Source of the DNA: Oscillospiraceae bacterium
Lineage (GTDB): Bacteria > Bacillota > Clostridia > Oscillospirales > Oscillospiraceae
DNA: 64,000 nucleotides
Reading direction: 5' to 3'
Assembly: GCA_022793685.1 (NCBI GenBank)
Contig: JAAWDI010000011.1
Location: 1 to 64,000, forward strand
The notes beneath the pieces are model-generated. The model worked only from the letters and a program-made list of their open reading frames with translations. It was not told the DNA's origin and did not search any database. This document shows, in pieces, positions 48,200 to 56,377 of this stretch (the stretch's first letter is position 1; each line of letters begins with the position of its first letter). The position numbers and the translations under genes were made by a program.

Positions 48200-48212
48200 G
48201 CGTAGCTTTGCA

Positions 48213-48248
48213 GGCGCGCACCGGAAAGTCCTCCGGTGCGCGCTTTGC
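48213..48248 (+). terminator. intrinsic terminator
   Basis: GCGCGCACCGGA-AAGTCC-TCCGGTGCGCGC then TTT. Confidence 0.7.
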
Positions 48249-48273
48249 ATTTCCCCGGAAAATTTGGTATAAT
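48245..48273 (+). promoter_or_regulatory. sigma70-type promoter (TTGCAT-17-TATAAT)
   Basis: TTGCAT 48245-48250, TATAAT 48268-48273. Confidence 0.7.
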
Positions 48274-48305
48274 AGAACATTATTTGAAAGAAAGCGAGAT
48301 GCGCC

Positions 48306-50795
48306 ATGAAGCAGACCGCCAAAGCCTACCTGTTCTGGGCCGTCACCCTTTTCTACTGGGAGCTGATTTTACACCTGACCGCCTTCCACTCCCTCTCCCT
48401 CAGCGTTTTTCCTCTGCTGGGCTTCACGCTGGGAGGCGCGGGCCTGATGGTCTTCCTCTGCTCCTTCGGCAAGGCGGGCGGCACGCCGCGGATATGGCTC
48501 ATCGGCATTGTATATGCGCTGTTCGGCACCCAGCTTGTGTACCATCAGGTGTTTGACGGCTTCCTGTCCCTCGCTTTTGTATCCATGGGCGGCGATGCCA
48601 TGACCACCTTCGGCGGCATCGTGCTGAACGCTATCCTGCATACTCTTCCCCAGCTTCTGCTGATGACCGCCCCCTTCTGGGCGGCCATTCTTCTGCGGCG
48701 GAAGGATATTCTTCGGCTGGACGGCCAAAGCTGGAAGCAAAAGCTCGTCCTGCTGGCGGCGGCTGTGGCGTTTACCCTCCTCACCGGGGCGCTGCTGCCC
48801 CTGATGGGGAGCGGCGTCAACTCCCCCGCCGCCCTCTACCGCAGCTCTGCCACCACCGTGGACCGCTGGGTGGAGCACTTCGGCGTGCTCACCACCCTCC
48901 GGCTGGATGCCACCCGCATCCTCACCGGCGGCAAGGTGTCCCTCGGCGGCGGAGAAATGGACTTGACCGCAGGCGCGTCCTCTGAACGAAATATCCTGCC
49001 GCAGCTGGACTTTGACGCGCTGGACGACGCCGCAGACAGCGACGCCCTTCGGGAGTTAAACGCCTACTTTTCCTCCCGCGCCGGTACGGGCAAGAACGAA
49101 TATACCGGCCTGTTTGAAGGCTATAACCTGATTGAGATATGCGGCGAGGCCTTTTCCCCCTATCTGGTGGACGAGGAGCTAACCCCCACCCTTTACAAGC
49201 TCTGCAACGGGGGCATTGTCTTTGAAAACTTTTACAACAGCTTCCCCAACCTGACTACCAACGGGGAATATACCCTGTGCATGGGACTGATGCCCGACCT
49301 GAGCCGTATGAGCTTCGCCACTTCCACGGAAAACTACCTGCCCTTCTGCATGGGGCGGATGTTCTCAAACGAGGGCATTCCTGCGCGGGCGTACCACAAC
49401 AATGCGGGTACGTTCTATAATCGGGTGAACACCCATACCAATATGGGCTATGACTTCTCCGCCGTCAATTTCGGCTTGGAGCTGACTCTCACCACTCCCA
49501 CCTCCGACCTTGAGATGCTGGAGCAGACGGTGGACGATTATATCGGTGAAACGCCCTTCCACGCCTACTATATGACCTATTCCGGCCACGCCGATTACAG
49601 TACCGCCGCCAACGCCATGAGCGACAAGAACTGGGACAGGGTGGCAAATGTGGATGCCCCCGACGAGGTGAAGGCCTATCTGGCCGCCAATCTGGAGCTG
49701 GAGGACGCCCTCACCTACCTGATTGGCCGTCTGGAGGAAGCAGGCGTGGCGGACAAGACTGTCATCGTCCTGACCGGCGACCACTCCCCCTATGGCCTGT
49801 CGGAAGAGAGCTACCGCGCCCTTGCGGGGGACGCAGTGAATGAAGTGCCTTACTGGCAGTACAAAAACGCTTTCGTCTGCTGGACGCCGTCACTGGAACA
49901 GCCCATTTATGTGGGTGACTACTGCTGTACGCAGGATATTCTGCCTACCCTGCTGAACCTGTTCGGTTTTGACTACGATTCTCGTCTGCTTACCGGCCGG
50001 GACGTGCTGTCCGACTGCACCCATGTGGCCCTGCTGAAGGACGGCAGTTTCCTGTCCGACGCGTTCTTTTATGACAGCGGTACCGGAACGGTCACTTGGC
50101 GGCTACCGGTAGACAGCGTCCCGCCAGAGGGCAGCTTCCCGCCGGAAGATAGCTTTCTCGACAGCTATGCGGAAAATCTCATCGCCGCGGTGACAAACGA
50201 TTTCGCCGTATCCGCCGCCATTTTGGGCACGGACTACTATGGCTTTGCCTATGAGGCCCTCGGCCTTGCCGACCCGAACGCCGGACGGCAGACCTTCTCC
50301 AGCTATGCGGATATTTCCGGCACGTGGTACGAGCAGGAGGTGGAGCTTCTCACCTCCCACGGCGTGCTCAGCGGCAACAACACAGGAGCCTTCGGCGGCG
50401 AACAGCCCGCCTCCCGCGCCGACTGCCTCGCCATACTCACCCGCTCCCTTCAGCTTTCCGGGGTGGGGCTGGACTGCCCCTATCTCGACGTACCGGAGGG
50501 CCAGTGGTACCGGGAACCGGTTGCCGCCGCCTGCGCCGCCGGTCTGCTGTCTCCGGAGGAAAACGCGCTGTTCCGTCCCAGTGACAACATCACTTTTTCA
50601 GAGCTGGAAGAATTCCTCACCGCCGCCGCCCGATACGGAAACCTGCCCCAGCCGGAGGAATGGGCTGTGGAAACGGTCAGCGCGGTCAAGGCCCGCATGG
50701 CTGAACAGGAAACCGGAGAGAGCGAAGCGGTACCGCGGGGCGCCGCCGCTGTAACGGCGGCCCGTCTCATTGAGGCAATGGAACAGGCAGAATAA
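48306..50795 (+). CDS. LTA synthase/sulfatase-family membrane protein with C-terminal SLH-like domains
   Basis: Five N-terminal TMs; YNLIEICGEAFSPYLVDEELTPTLYKLCNGGIVFENFYNSFPNLTTNGEYTL; VIVLTGDHSPYG; C-terminal YADISGTWYEQEVELLTSHGVLSG..., YLDVPEGQWYREPVAAACAAGLLS. Confidence 0.87.
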   Translation: MKQTAKAYLFWAVTLFYWELILHLTAFHSLSLSVFPLLGFTLGGAGLMVFLCSFGKAGGTPRIWLIGIVYALFGTQLVYHQVFDGFLSLAFVSMGGDAMTTFGGIVLNAILHTLPQLLLMTAPFWAAILLRRKDILRLDGQSWKQKLVLLAAAVAFTLLTGALLPLMGSGVNSPAALYRSSATTVDRWVEHFGVLTTLRLDATRILTGGKVSLGGGEMDLTAGASSERNILPQLDFDALDDAADSDALRELNAYFSSRAGTGKNEYTGLFEGYNLIEICGEAFSPYLVDEELTPTLYKLCNGGIVFENFYNSFPNLTTNGEYTLCMGLMPDLSRMSFATSTENYLPFCMGRMFSNEGIPARAYHNNAGTFYNRVNTHTNMGYDFSAVNFGLELTLTTPTSDLEMLEQTVDDYIGETPFHAYYMTYSGHADYSTAANAMSDKNWDRVANVDAPDEVKAYLAANLELEDALTYLIGRLEEAGVADKTVIVLTGDHSPYGLSEESYRALAGDAVNEVPYWQYKNAFVCWTPSLEQPIYVGDYCCTQDILPTLLNLFGFDYDSRLLTGRDVLSDCTHVALLKDGSFLSDAFFYDSGTGTVTWRLPVDSVPPEGSFPPEDSFLDSYAENLIAAVTNDFAVSAAILGTDYYGFAYEALGLADPNAGRQTFSSYADISGTWYEQEVELLTSHGVLSGNNTGAFGGEQPASRADCLAILTRSLQLSGVGLDCPYLDVPEGQWYREPVAAACAAGLLSPEENALFRPSDNITFSELEEFLTAAARYGNLPQPEEWAVETVSAVKARMAEQETGESEAVPRGAAAVTAARLIEAMEQAE

Positions 50796-50810
50796 ACAGT
50801 TTACAGGCCG

Positions 50811-50847
50811 TGTGCCGCCCCATTTTGGTGGGGCGGCACGCTTTTTT
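50811..50847 (+). terminator. intrinsic terminator
   Basis: GTGCCGCCCC-ATTTTGGT-GGGGCGGCAC then TTTTTT. Confidence 0.88.
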
Positions 50848-50859
50848 ATCAAAATGACC

Positions 50860-50907
50860 TTGCAAATTGTCCGAAATCGTACTATAATATAGTACGATTT
50901 CGGACAA
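50860..50907 (+). promoter_or_regulatory. marR promoter (TTGCAA-17-TATAAT) overlapped by a 41-bp near-perfect palindrome (operator)
   Basis: TTGTCCGAAATCGTACTAT-AAT-ATAGTACGATTTCGGACAA (50867-50907), 19-bp arms with no mismatch. Confidence 0.88.
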
Positions 50908-50925
50908 TAGGGAGGCGCGCGCCAC

Positions 50926-51372
50926 ATGGAAATTAATCTTTCCAATGAAATGCGGCAGCTCAATCACCTTTTGGGTGAAACAAACGCCGTGTATCACGAC
51001 TTAACGGTTAAGCTGGGCCTTTCGGACAGCTCTATGTATCTCTTATATACACTTGCGTACCACGGCGGGCGCTGTCCCCTGCGCGACATCTGCCGCCTGA
51101 CCGGTATCAGCAAGCAGACCCTCAATTCCGCCGTCCGCAAGCTGGAACGGGAACATATTCTCTATCTGGAGGCGGCGAATGGCAGGCAAAAACTGGTCTG
51201 CCTGACCGAAGCGGGCGAGCGGCTGGCAGAGGAAACCGTCTCAAAAATCATCGAGGCGGAGAACAACATCTTTTCCTCCTGGAAGCAGGAGGACGTGGCG
51301 CAATATCTGGCGCTCTCCCAGCGGTACCTCGACGCGTTCCGGGCGGAGGCAAAGCGCATCTCCCGTGAATGA
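50926..51372 (+). CDS. MarR-family transcriptional regulator
   Basis: Winged HTH: CPLRDICRLTGISKQTLNSAVRKLEREHILYLE...LTEAGERLAEE. Confidence 0.9.
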   Translation: MEINLSNEMRQLNHLLGETNAVYHDLTVKLGLSDSSMYLLYTLAYHGGRCPLRDICRLTGISKQTLNSAVRKLEREHILYLEAANGRQKLVCLTEAGERLAEETVSKIIEAENNIFSSWKQEDVAQYLALSQRYLDAFRAEAKRISRE

Positions 51373-51407
51373 CCCTTATGGCCAAATCCACAGAACAGGA
51401 GCAACCT

Positions 51408-52739
51408 ATGAATATCCAATTATCCGACCACTTCACCTATAAAAAACTGTTTCGCTTTACGCTGCCGTCCATTGTCATGATGATTTTTACCTCCATTTAC
51501 AGTGTGGTGGACGGCTTTTTTGTGTCAAACTTTGTGGGCAAAACCCCCTTCGCCGCCCTCAATCTGATTTTCCCTTTCGTAATGATATTGGGGGGCACCG
51601 GCTTTATGATTGGCACCGGCGGCACGGCTCTGGTGGCAAAGGTTTTGGGAGAGAACCAGCGGGAAAAAGCAAACCGCTACTTTTCCATGATGGTGTTGCT
51701 CACCGTAATTTTGGGCGTTATCCTTTCCATCATCGGATTTCTTCTCCTGCCGTCTATCGCCTCTTTACTTGGCGCAACGCCGGAAATGCTGCCGCACTGC
51801 GTGCTTTATGGACGCATCGTTATCAGCTTCACCACCGCCTTCATGCTGCAAAACGTATTCCAGAGCTTTCTGATTGCCGCCCAGAAACCCAAGCTGGGCC
51901 TTGCCGCCACGGTGGCCGCAGGCGTCACGAACATGGTACTGGACGCCCTGTTTGTGGGCGCCTTCCGCTGGGGCATTGTGGGGGCGGCCTTGGCCACCGG
52001 CCTGAGCCAGTGCGTGGGCGGTATTCTGCCGCTGCTTTACTTTTTCCGGCCCAACACCAGTCTGCTTCGGCTCACCAAAACAAAGCTAAAGCTGCGGCCC
52101 ATCCTCCACGCCTGCACCAACGGCGCTTCCGAGCTGATGAGCAATATTTCCACCTCTCTTGTAGGCATCGTCTACAATATCCAGCTTCTGCGCTATATCG
52201 GGGAGGACGGTGTGGCGGCCTATGGCGTGCTGATGTACGTTCAATTCATCTTTATCGCCATTTTCATCGGCTATTCCATCGGCTGCGCCCCCATCGTCAG
52301 TTACCACTACGGCGCGCAAAACCACGGGGAACTGAAAAATATGCTGAAAAAAAGCTGCCTCCTTATGGGTTGCTCCGGGGTTCTGCTGTCCGTTCTGGCC
52401 TTCCTGTTGGCCGGACCGCTGGCGGGCATCTTTGTGTGGTATGACGCCGAATTGCTCGCCCTCACCATCCACGCCTTCCGGCTGTTCTCCTTTTCCTTCC
52501 TGCTGGCGGGGTTCAACATCTTTGCCTCGTCCTTCTTCACCGCCCTCAACAACGGCGTCATCTCAGCGGCCATCTCCTTTTTGCGAACCCTGATTTTTCA
52601 GATGGCCTCTGTGCTCATTCTGCCGCTCCTCATCGGCGTGGACGGCATCTGGCTGGCCATCACGGTAGCGGAACTGTGCGCTTTTGTCATCTCCCTTATC
52701 TTCCTCACGATAAACCGAAAAAAGTACCGGTATATATAA
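51408..52739 (+). CDS. MATE-family efflux transporter
   Basis: Twelve-TM MATE; FTLPSIVMMIFTSIYSVVDGFFVSNFVG...GTGGTALVAKVLGE. Confidence 0.93.
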   Translation: MNIQLSDHFTYKKLFRFTLPSIVMMIFTSIYSVVDGFFVSNFVGKTPFAALNLIFPFVMILGGTGFMIGTGGTALVAKVLGENQREKANRYFSMMVLLTVILGVILSIIGFLLLPSIASLLGATPEMLPHCVLYGRIVISFTTAFMLQNVFQSFLIAAQKPKLGLAATVAAGVTNMVLDALFVGAFRWGIVGAALATGLSQCVGGILPLLYFFRPNTSLLRLTKTKLKLRPILHACTNGASELMSNISTSLVGIVYNIQLLRYIGEDGVAAYGVLMYVQFIFIAIFIGYSIGCAPIVSYHYGAQNHGELKNMLKKSCLLMGCSGVLLSVLAFLLAGPLAGIFVWYDAELLALTIHAFRLFSFSFLLAGFNIFASSFFTALNNGVISAAISFLRTLIFQMASVLILPLLIGVDGIWLAITVAELCAFVISLIFLTINRKKYRYI

Positions 52740-52745
52740 TAGAAG

Positions 52746-52781
52746 AAAGCCCGAAGGCGGCTATGCCGCCTTCGGGCTTTT
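52746..52781 (+). terminator. intrinsic terminator
   Basis: AAAGCCCGAAGGCGGC-TAT-GCCGCCTTCGGGCTTTT. Confidence 0.88.
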
Positions 52782-52802
52782 GCGGGGCAACTGGATAAAA
52801 CT

Positions 52803-52943
52803 TGAAAAAAGGCTTGCCAAGCGCCAGCCGATGTCGTAAAATGGGGGCAAGGAAAACAAAATATGCAGCGGCTCCCAGGTGCGGGAACACCTGGGAGCCT
52901 GCGCGGGTGCAGGACCACCCACACAACGGAATCTCCGCACTAC
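52803..52943 (-). ncRNA. candidate standalone small RNA (~140 nt) with own promoter and terminator
   Basis: Minus strand: TTGCTA-18-TATAAT (52979-52950); perfect 12-bp hairpin 52870-52899; GGGTG-GTCCTG-CACCC hairpin 5' of it; terminator-like hairpin then TTTTTT (52829-52805); no convincing ORF. Confidence 0.6.
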
Positions 52944-53134
52944 GGCGTTATTATACCCTTTTTCGCGGTTACATAGCAAGGGGTATTTAGCGGTTGTGCT
53001 GTTTTTGCGTGCCGTGTTGGGGCTTTATACTCGCACGGCACATTTTGTTTTCCCCGCGGAGAACGTGCGCCGGGGGAGTCTCACCCACATCCCCCGGCCC
53101 CACCCCGCAGGGAAAGAAAAGGGAGAGAGGCGGA

Positions 53135-55234
53135 ATGAAAAACAAGCTGCTGTCCATCCTGCTGGCCTTTTGCTGCGCCGCCGCCCTGCTGCCCACGGCA
53201 GCGCTGGCGGCGGAGGACGCCTCCGGCACGCCGACGTGGCGGACCATCATCGCGCCCCAGTATGACGATGCCCTGCCATTTCAAAACGGGCTTGGCTGCG
53301 TTTGGAAGGACACGAAATGCGGCTTTGTGGACAAGACGGGCGAGGTCATCACTCCGCAATACCGCTACTTCTTCACCCACTTCAGCGAAAACGGCCTTGC
53401 CGCCGTCTGCAATATGGACGGCAAGTATGGCTTTATCGATGCGGCGGGGAACACCGTCATCCCCTTTGAGTATGACATTGTTGAGCCGTTCCACGATGGC
53501 CTTGCCATCGTTGGAGAAAAAAGGACGGACGCCGTTGACACCTACGTCGGCTCCAAATACCGCTGGGGTTTCATCAACGAGAAAAACCACCTGACGTGGT
53601 TCGACGTGGACAACCCGGACGAGGTAGACAATTTCACCTATTTCCAAGACGGGTATGCTTCCATGATGACTCGCTGGAAGCCCGACCACTCCGACAAGGC
53701 TTACCTGTTCGACCGCGAGGGCAAGCAGGTGCCTATCTCCTATGAAGCCACCGACGTCGCCACCGGGGAGGTCAAAACCATAGACCCCGACATGATTGTC
53801 CCCGTCGGCCATGGACTTTTTTTCGTGACACTGTGGGATATGTGGGACAGCGCGCGCTATTATAACCCCACAACCGGAGAATTTTTCCACGTCCAGCATG
53901 GGCCAGATGAAATATGCTACATTCTTGACGAAGAAAACTTTGAGGACTTCGGGCTGATTGGGGTAACGCTTGTTGACACGGAGTATGCCACCAATCCGGA
54001 GCTTGAGGACAGCCCATGGCCTGAAAAACTCGGTTTTATCGACGCAAGCGGCCAGTGGGTCATTCCCCCCACCAGCGAGCACTCGTACACCTTTTGGGTT
54101 CTTGCCGCCACGGAGGACGACATTTTTGTCGCAAGGGCGGACCAGGACGGCGAGGGGAGCAAGTGGGGCGTGATGAACAAGGCCAACGAGGTTGTGCTTC
54201 CCGTCCAGTATGAGGGAATCGGCACGCCCGCCCATGGGCTTCTCCCCATCAAGGAAAACGGCAAATGGGGCTTTATGAACGTGGCGGGCGAGATGGCAAT
54301 TCCCGCCCAGTACATGGGCGTTACCAGCTTTAACGAGGACGGCCTCGCCGCCGTGAGCGCCGACGGCCAGACCGCCTTCCTCATCGACACAACGGGGGCG
54401 GAAATCCCCTCCGCGCTGGACGGGGCTTCCGTACCGGCAATGCAGTTTTTCGGAACGTCGCTCTCCAAGGACGTTATCGCGTCCGACCCGCCCGGCGACG
54501 TTATCATCATCGAAAAAGACGGCAAATATGGCTATGCCGCGCTGGACGGCGGCACAGAAACGCCTGACCCCACCCCCGACACGCCGCCCGTCACGCCCTC
54601 CGTCCCCACCACCCCCAGCGGCCAGCGGCCTCCGGCAGGCGCAGACAAAGAGCCGGACAAGGAGCAGCCGCCCGTTCCCGTGGAGGAAATCTTTGCGGAC
54701 GTGAACAGCGGCGACTGGTACCGCGACGCGGTGCAGTACGTCCATGACAAGGGACTGATGACAGGGGTTACAGGCACAACCTTCGCCCCCGGCGCAACTG
54801 TGAGCCGCGCCATGCTGGTCACCGTGCTCTACCGTCTGGCGGGCGAGCCTGCGGTCAGCAGCGGCAGCGGCTTCCGCGACGTGCCAAGCGACGCGTGGTA
54901 TGCCGACGCGGCGGCGTGGGCTGCACAAAACGGCATTGCGGGCGGCTATGGCGGCGGCAGCTTTTGTCCTGATGACCCCAGCACACGGGAACAATTTGTC
55001 GTGATGCTCCTGCGCTATGCCAAGACCAAGCAGCTTAACGTGACAAGCTCTGCCGACCTCTCAGGCTATGCCGATTGCGGCGAAATCAGCCCGTGGGCGC
55101 TGGAGGCCGTGCAATGGGCCAATGCCGCCGGTTTGATGACGGGCCGCACCAGAACTGCGCTTGCCCCCGGCGGCACGGCTACCCGCGGAGAAGCCGCCGC
55201 CCTTATTATGCGGTTCTGCGAAACTGTATTATAG
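53135..55234 (+). CDS. secreted WG (KWG)-repeat protein with C-terminal SLH domains
   Basis: Signal peptide; repeats such as NGKWGFMNVAGEMAIPAQY, DGKYGFIDAAGNTVIPFEY; SLH FADVNSGDWYRDAVQYVHDKGLMTG etc. Confidence 0.9.
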   Translation: MKNKLLSILLAFCCAAALLPTAALAAEDASGTPTWRTIIAPQYDDALPFQNGLGCVWKDTKCGFVDKTGEVITPQYRYFFTHFSENGLAAVCNMDGKYGFIDAAGNTVIPFEYDIVEPFHDGLAIVGEKRTDAVDTYVGSKYRWGFINEKNHLTWFDVDNPDEVDNFTYFQDGYASMMTRWKPDHSDKAYLFDREGKQVPISYEATDVATGEVKTIDPDMIVPVGHGLFFVTLWDMWDSARYYNPTTGEFFHVQHGPDEICYILDEENFEDFGLIGVTLVDTEYATNPELEDSPWPEKLGFIDASGQWVIPPTSEHSYTFWVLAATEDDIFVARADQDGEGSKWGVMNKANEVVLPVQYEGIGTPAHGLLPIKENGKWGFMNVAGEMAIPAQYMGVTSFNEDGLAAVSADGQTAFLIDTTGAEIPSALDGASVPAMQFFGTSLSKDVIASDPPGDVIIIEKDGKYGYAALDGGTETPDPTPDTPPVTPSVPTTPSGQRPPAGADKEPDKEQPPVPVEEIFADVNSGDWYRDAVQYVHDKGLMTGVTGTTFAPGATVSRAMLVTVLYRLAGEPAVSSGSGFRDVPSDAWYADAAAWAAQNGIAGGYGGGSFCPDDPSTREQFVVMLLRYAKTKQLNVTSSADLSGYADCGEISPWALEAVQWANAAGLMTGRTRTALAPGGTATRGEAAALIMRFCETVL

Positions 55235-55251
55235 TATTATAGTCGAAAAGC

Positions 55252-55293
55252 AAACAATCCGGAGGCGGCAATGCCGTCTCCGGACTGTTTTTC
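55252..55293. terminator. bidirectional terminator between convergent transcription units
   Basis: TCCGGAGGCGGC-AAT-GCCGTCTCCGGA with flanking CAAACA/TGTTTTT. Confidence 0.8.
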
Positions 55294-55296
55294 TGT

Positions 55297-55482
55297 TCAA
55301 AACGCCTCATAAATAAAGGTGCCGTGGCCGGTGAAGAACAGCAGCACCAGCGCCAGCATGGCGGCGTACAGCGCTACGGTCAGCGCCAGCCGCACGCCCC
55401 GCAGGGGCAGCGGCAAGGGCGGCACGTCCTTTTTTCCCCGCCTGCGGCGGGGCGGAGGAGCCTGTTCCCGTTTTCCCGTCAT
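55297..55482 (-). CDS. DltX-like single-TM microprotein
   Basis: 61 aa, one TM, C-terminus GHGTFIYEAF matching DltX-type FxYxxF ending; last gene of Dlt-like operon. Confidence 0.8.
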   Translation of the reverse strand: MTGKREQAPPPRRRRGKKDVPPLPLPLRGVRLALTVALYAAMLALVLLFFTGHGTFIYEAF

Positions 55483-55483
55483 G

Positions 55484-56377
55484 TCAGCCCTCCTCCTTCA
55501 GCCACGGCTCGATGGTCTCTGTGAAATAGGGCGCGCCCGTTTCATAATCCATGTGCCCCGTGTCGTAAAAGTATTCGTCAGGAATTTCGTGGAGCAAATC
55601 CAGCGTTTCAATGCCCAGTGCCTCCAGCCGTGCGTCCGCCGCCTCGATGACACTTTGAGCCGCCGGATACAGTTCCACCTTGCTGTTGCGGGGCATCCAC
55701 ACCGCCCGCAAGCGGACGCCATGCTCTCTGCAATAGTCTGCCAGCTTGTCCAGCGCGGCGAAATTCTCCACGCATTCCGCCGGACTCATGTAGCCGAACT
55801 TTTCCTTGACCCGCTCCAGACCGTCCGCCAGCTCTGCGCCCGTCAAATGTCCGTGGTACACCTGCCGCTGCTGGTCGCTGTGGTCGATGGTCACAAAGGG
55901 CTGGCCGTTTGACAGGTTATCAATACCGTCGGTGACGATTTTCAGCAGACGGTCACGCTGGAAGTAGACATACGGCTCATACCATGCCCGATGCCATACA
56001 TAGGTGGGGTTTGTGGGCAGGGAGTCCAGAAAGGACAACTCATTCAGGCCCAGCACAAGGTCGCTCCCCACGGTGATATAGCCCTTGTCCAGCAGCTCCC
56101 ACAGGTCTTTGACGGTGCCGTAGTCGATGCCTGCATTGAGATAACCACTGCCTCCATAGCCCTCCAGATAGGAGGCGGTCACGGCGCTGCTGCCGTAAAA
56201 CACCTTGTCCCACACCTCCTCTGGGTGAGCAAGCTGAAGCAGCTCGAAGTCGTCCCGCCAGACGGGCTTTAAGTATTTCACCGGGTCATAGTGCCGCAGG
56301 GCCGCCTCGCCAACCAGCAGAACGGCGCACAGCAAAAGGAGAAAGCTCCAGCGTTTCATCCATTTGAGAAATTTCAT
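55484..56377 (-). CDS. DltD-like membrane-anchored SGNH protein
   Basis: MKFLKWMKRWSFLLLLCAVLL TM; VFYGSSAVTASYLEG (Ser) and YDTGHMDYETGAPYFTETI (Asp/His); ATGA overlap with MBOAT gene. Confidence 0.78.
   Translation of the reverse strand: MKFLKWMKRWSFLLLLCAVLLVGEAALRHYDPVKYLKPVWRDDFELLQLAHPEEVWDKVFYGSSAVTASYLEGYGGSGYLNAGIDYGTVKDLWELLDKGYITVGSDLVLGLNELSFLDSLPTNPTYVWHRAWYEPYVYFQRDRLLKIVTDGIDNLSNGQPFVTIDHSDQQRQVYHGHLTGAELADGLERVKEKFGYMSPAECVENFAALDKLADYCREHGVRLRAVWMPRNSKVELYPAAQSVIEAADARLEALGIETLDLLHEIPDEYFYDTGHMDYETGAPYFTETIEPWLKEEG

Noticed and set aside
53081-54994. 637-aa antisense ORF across the WG-repeat gene
   Set aside because: Opposite strand of a clearly coding repeat protein; repeated composition explains the long open frame.
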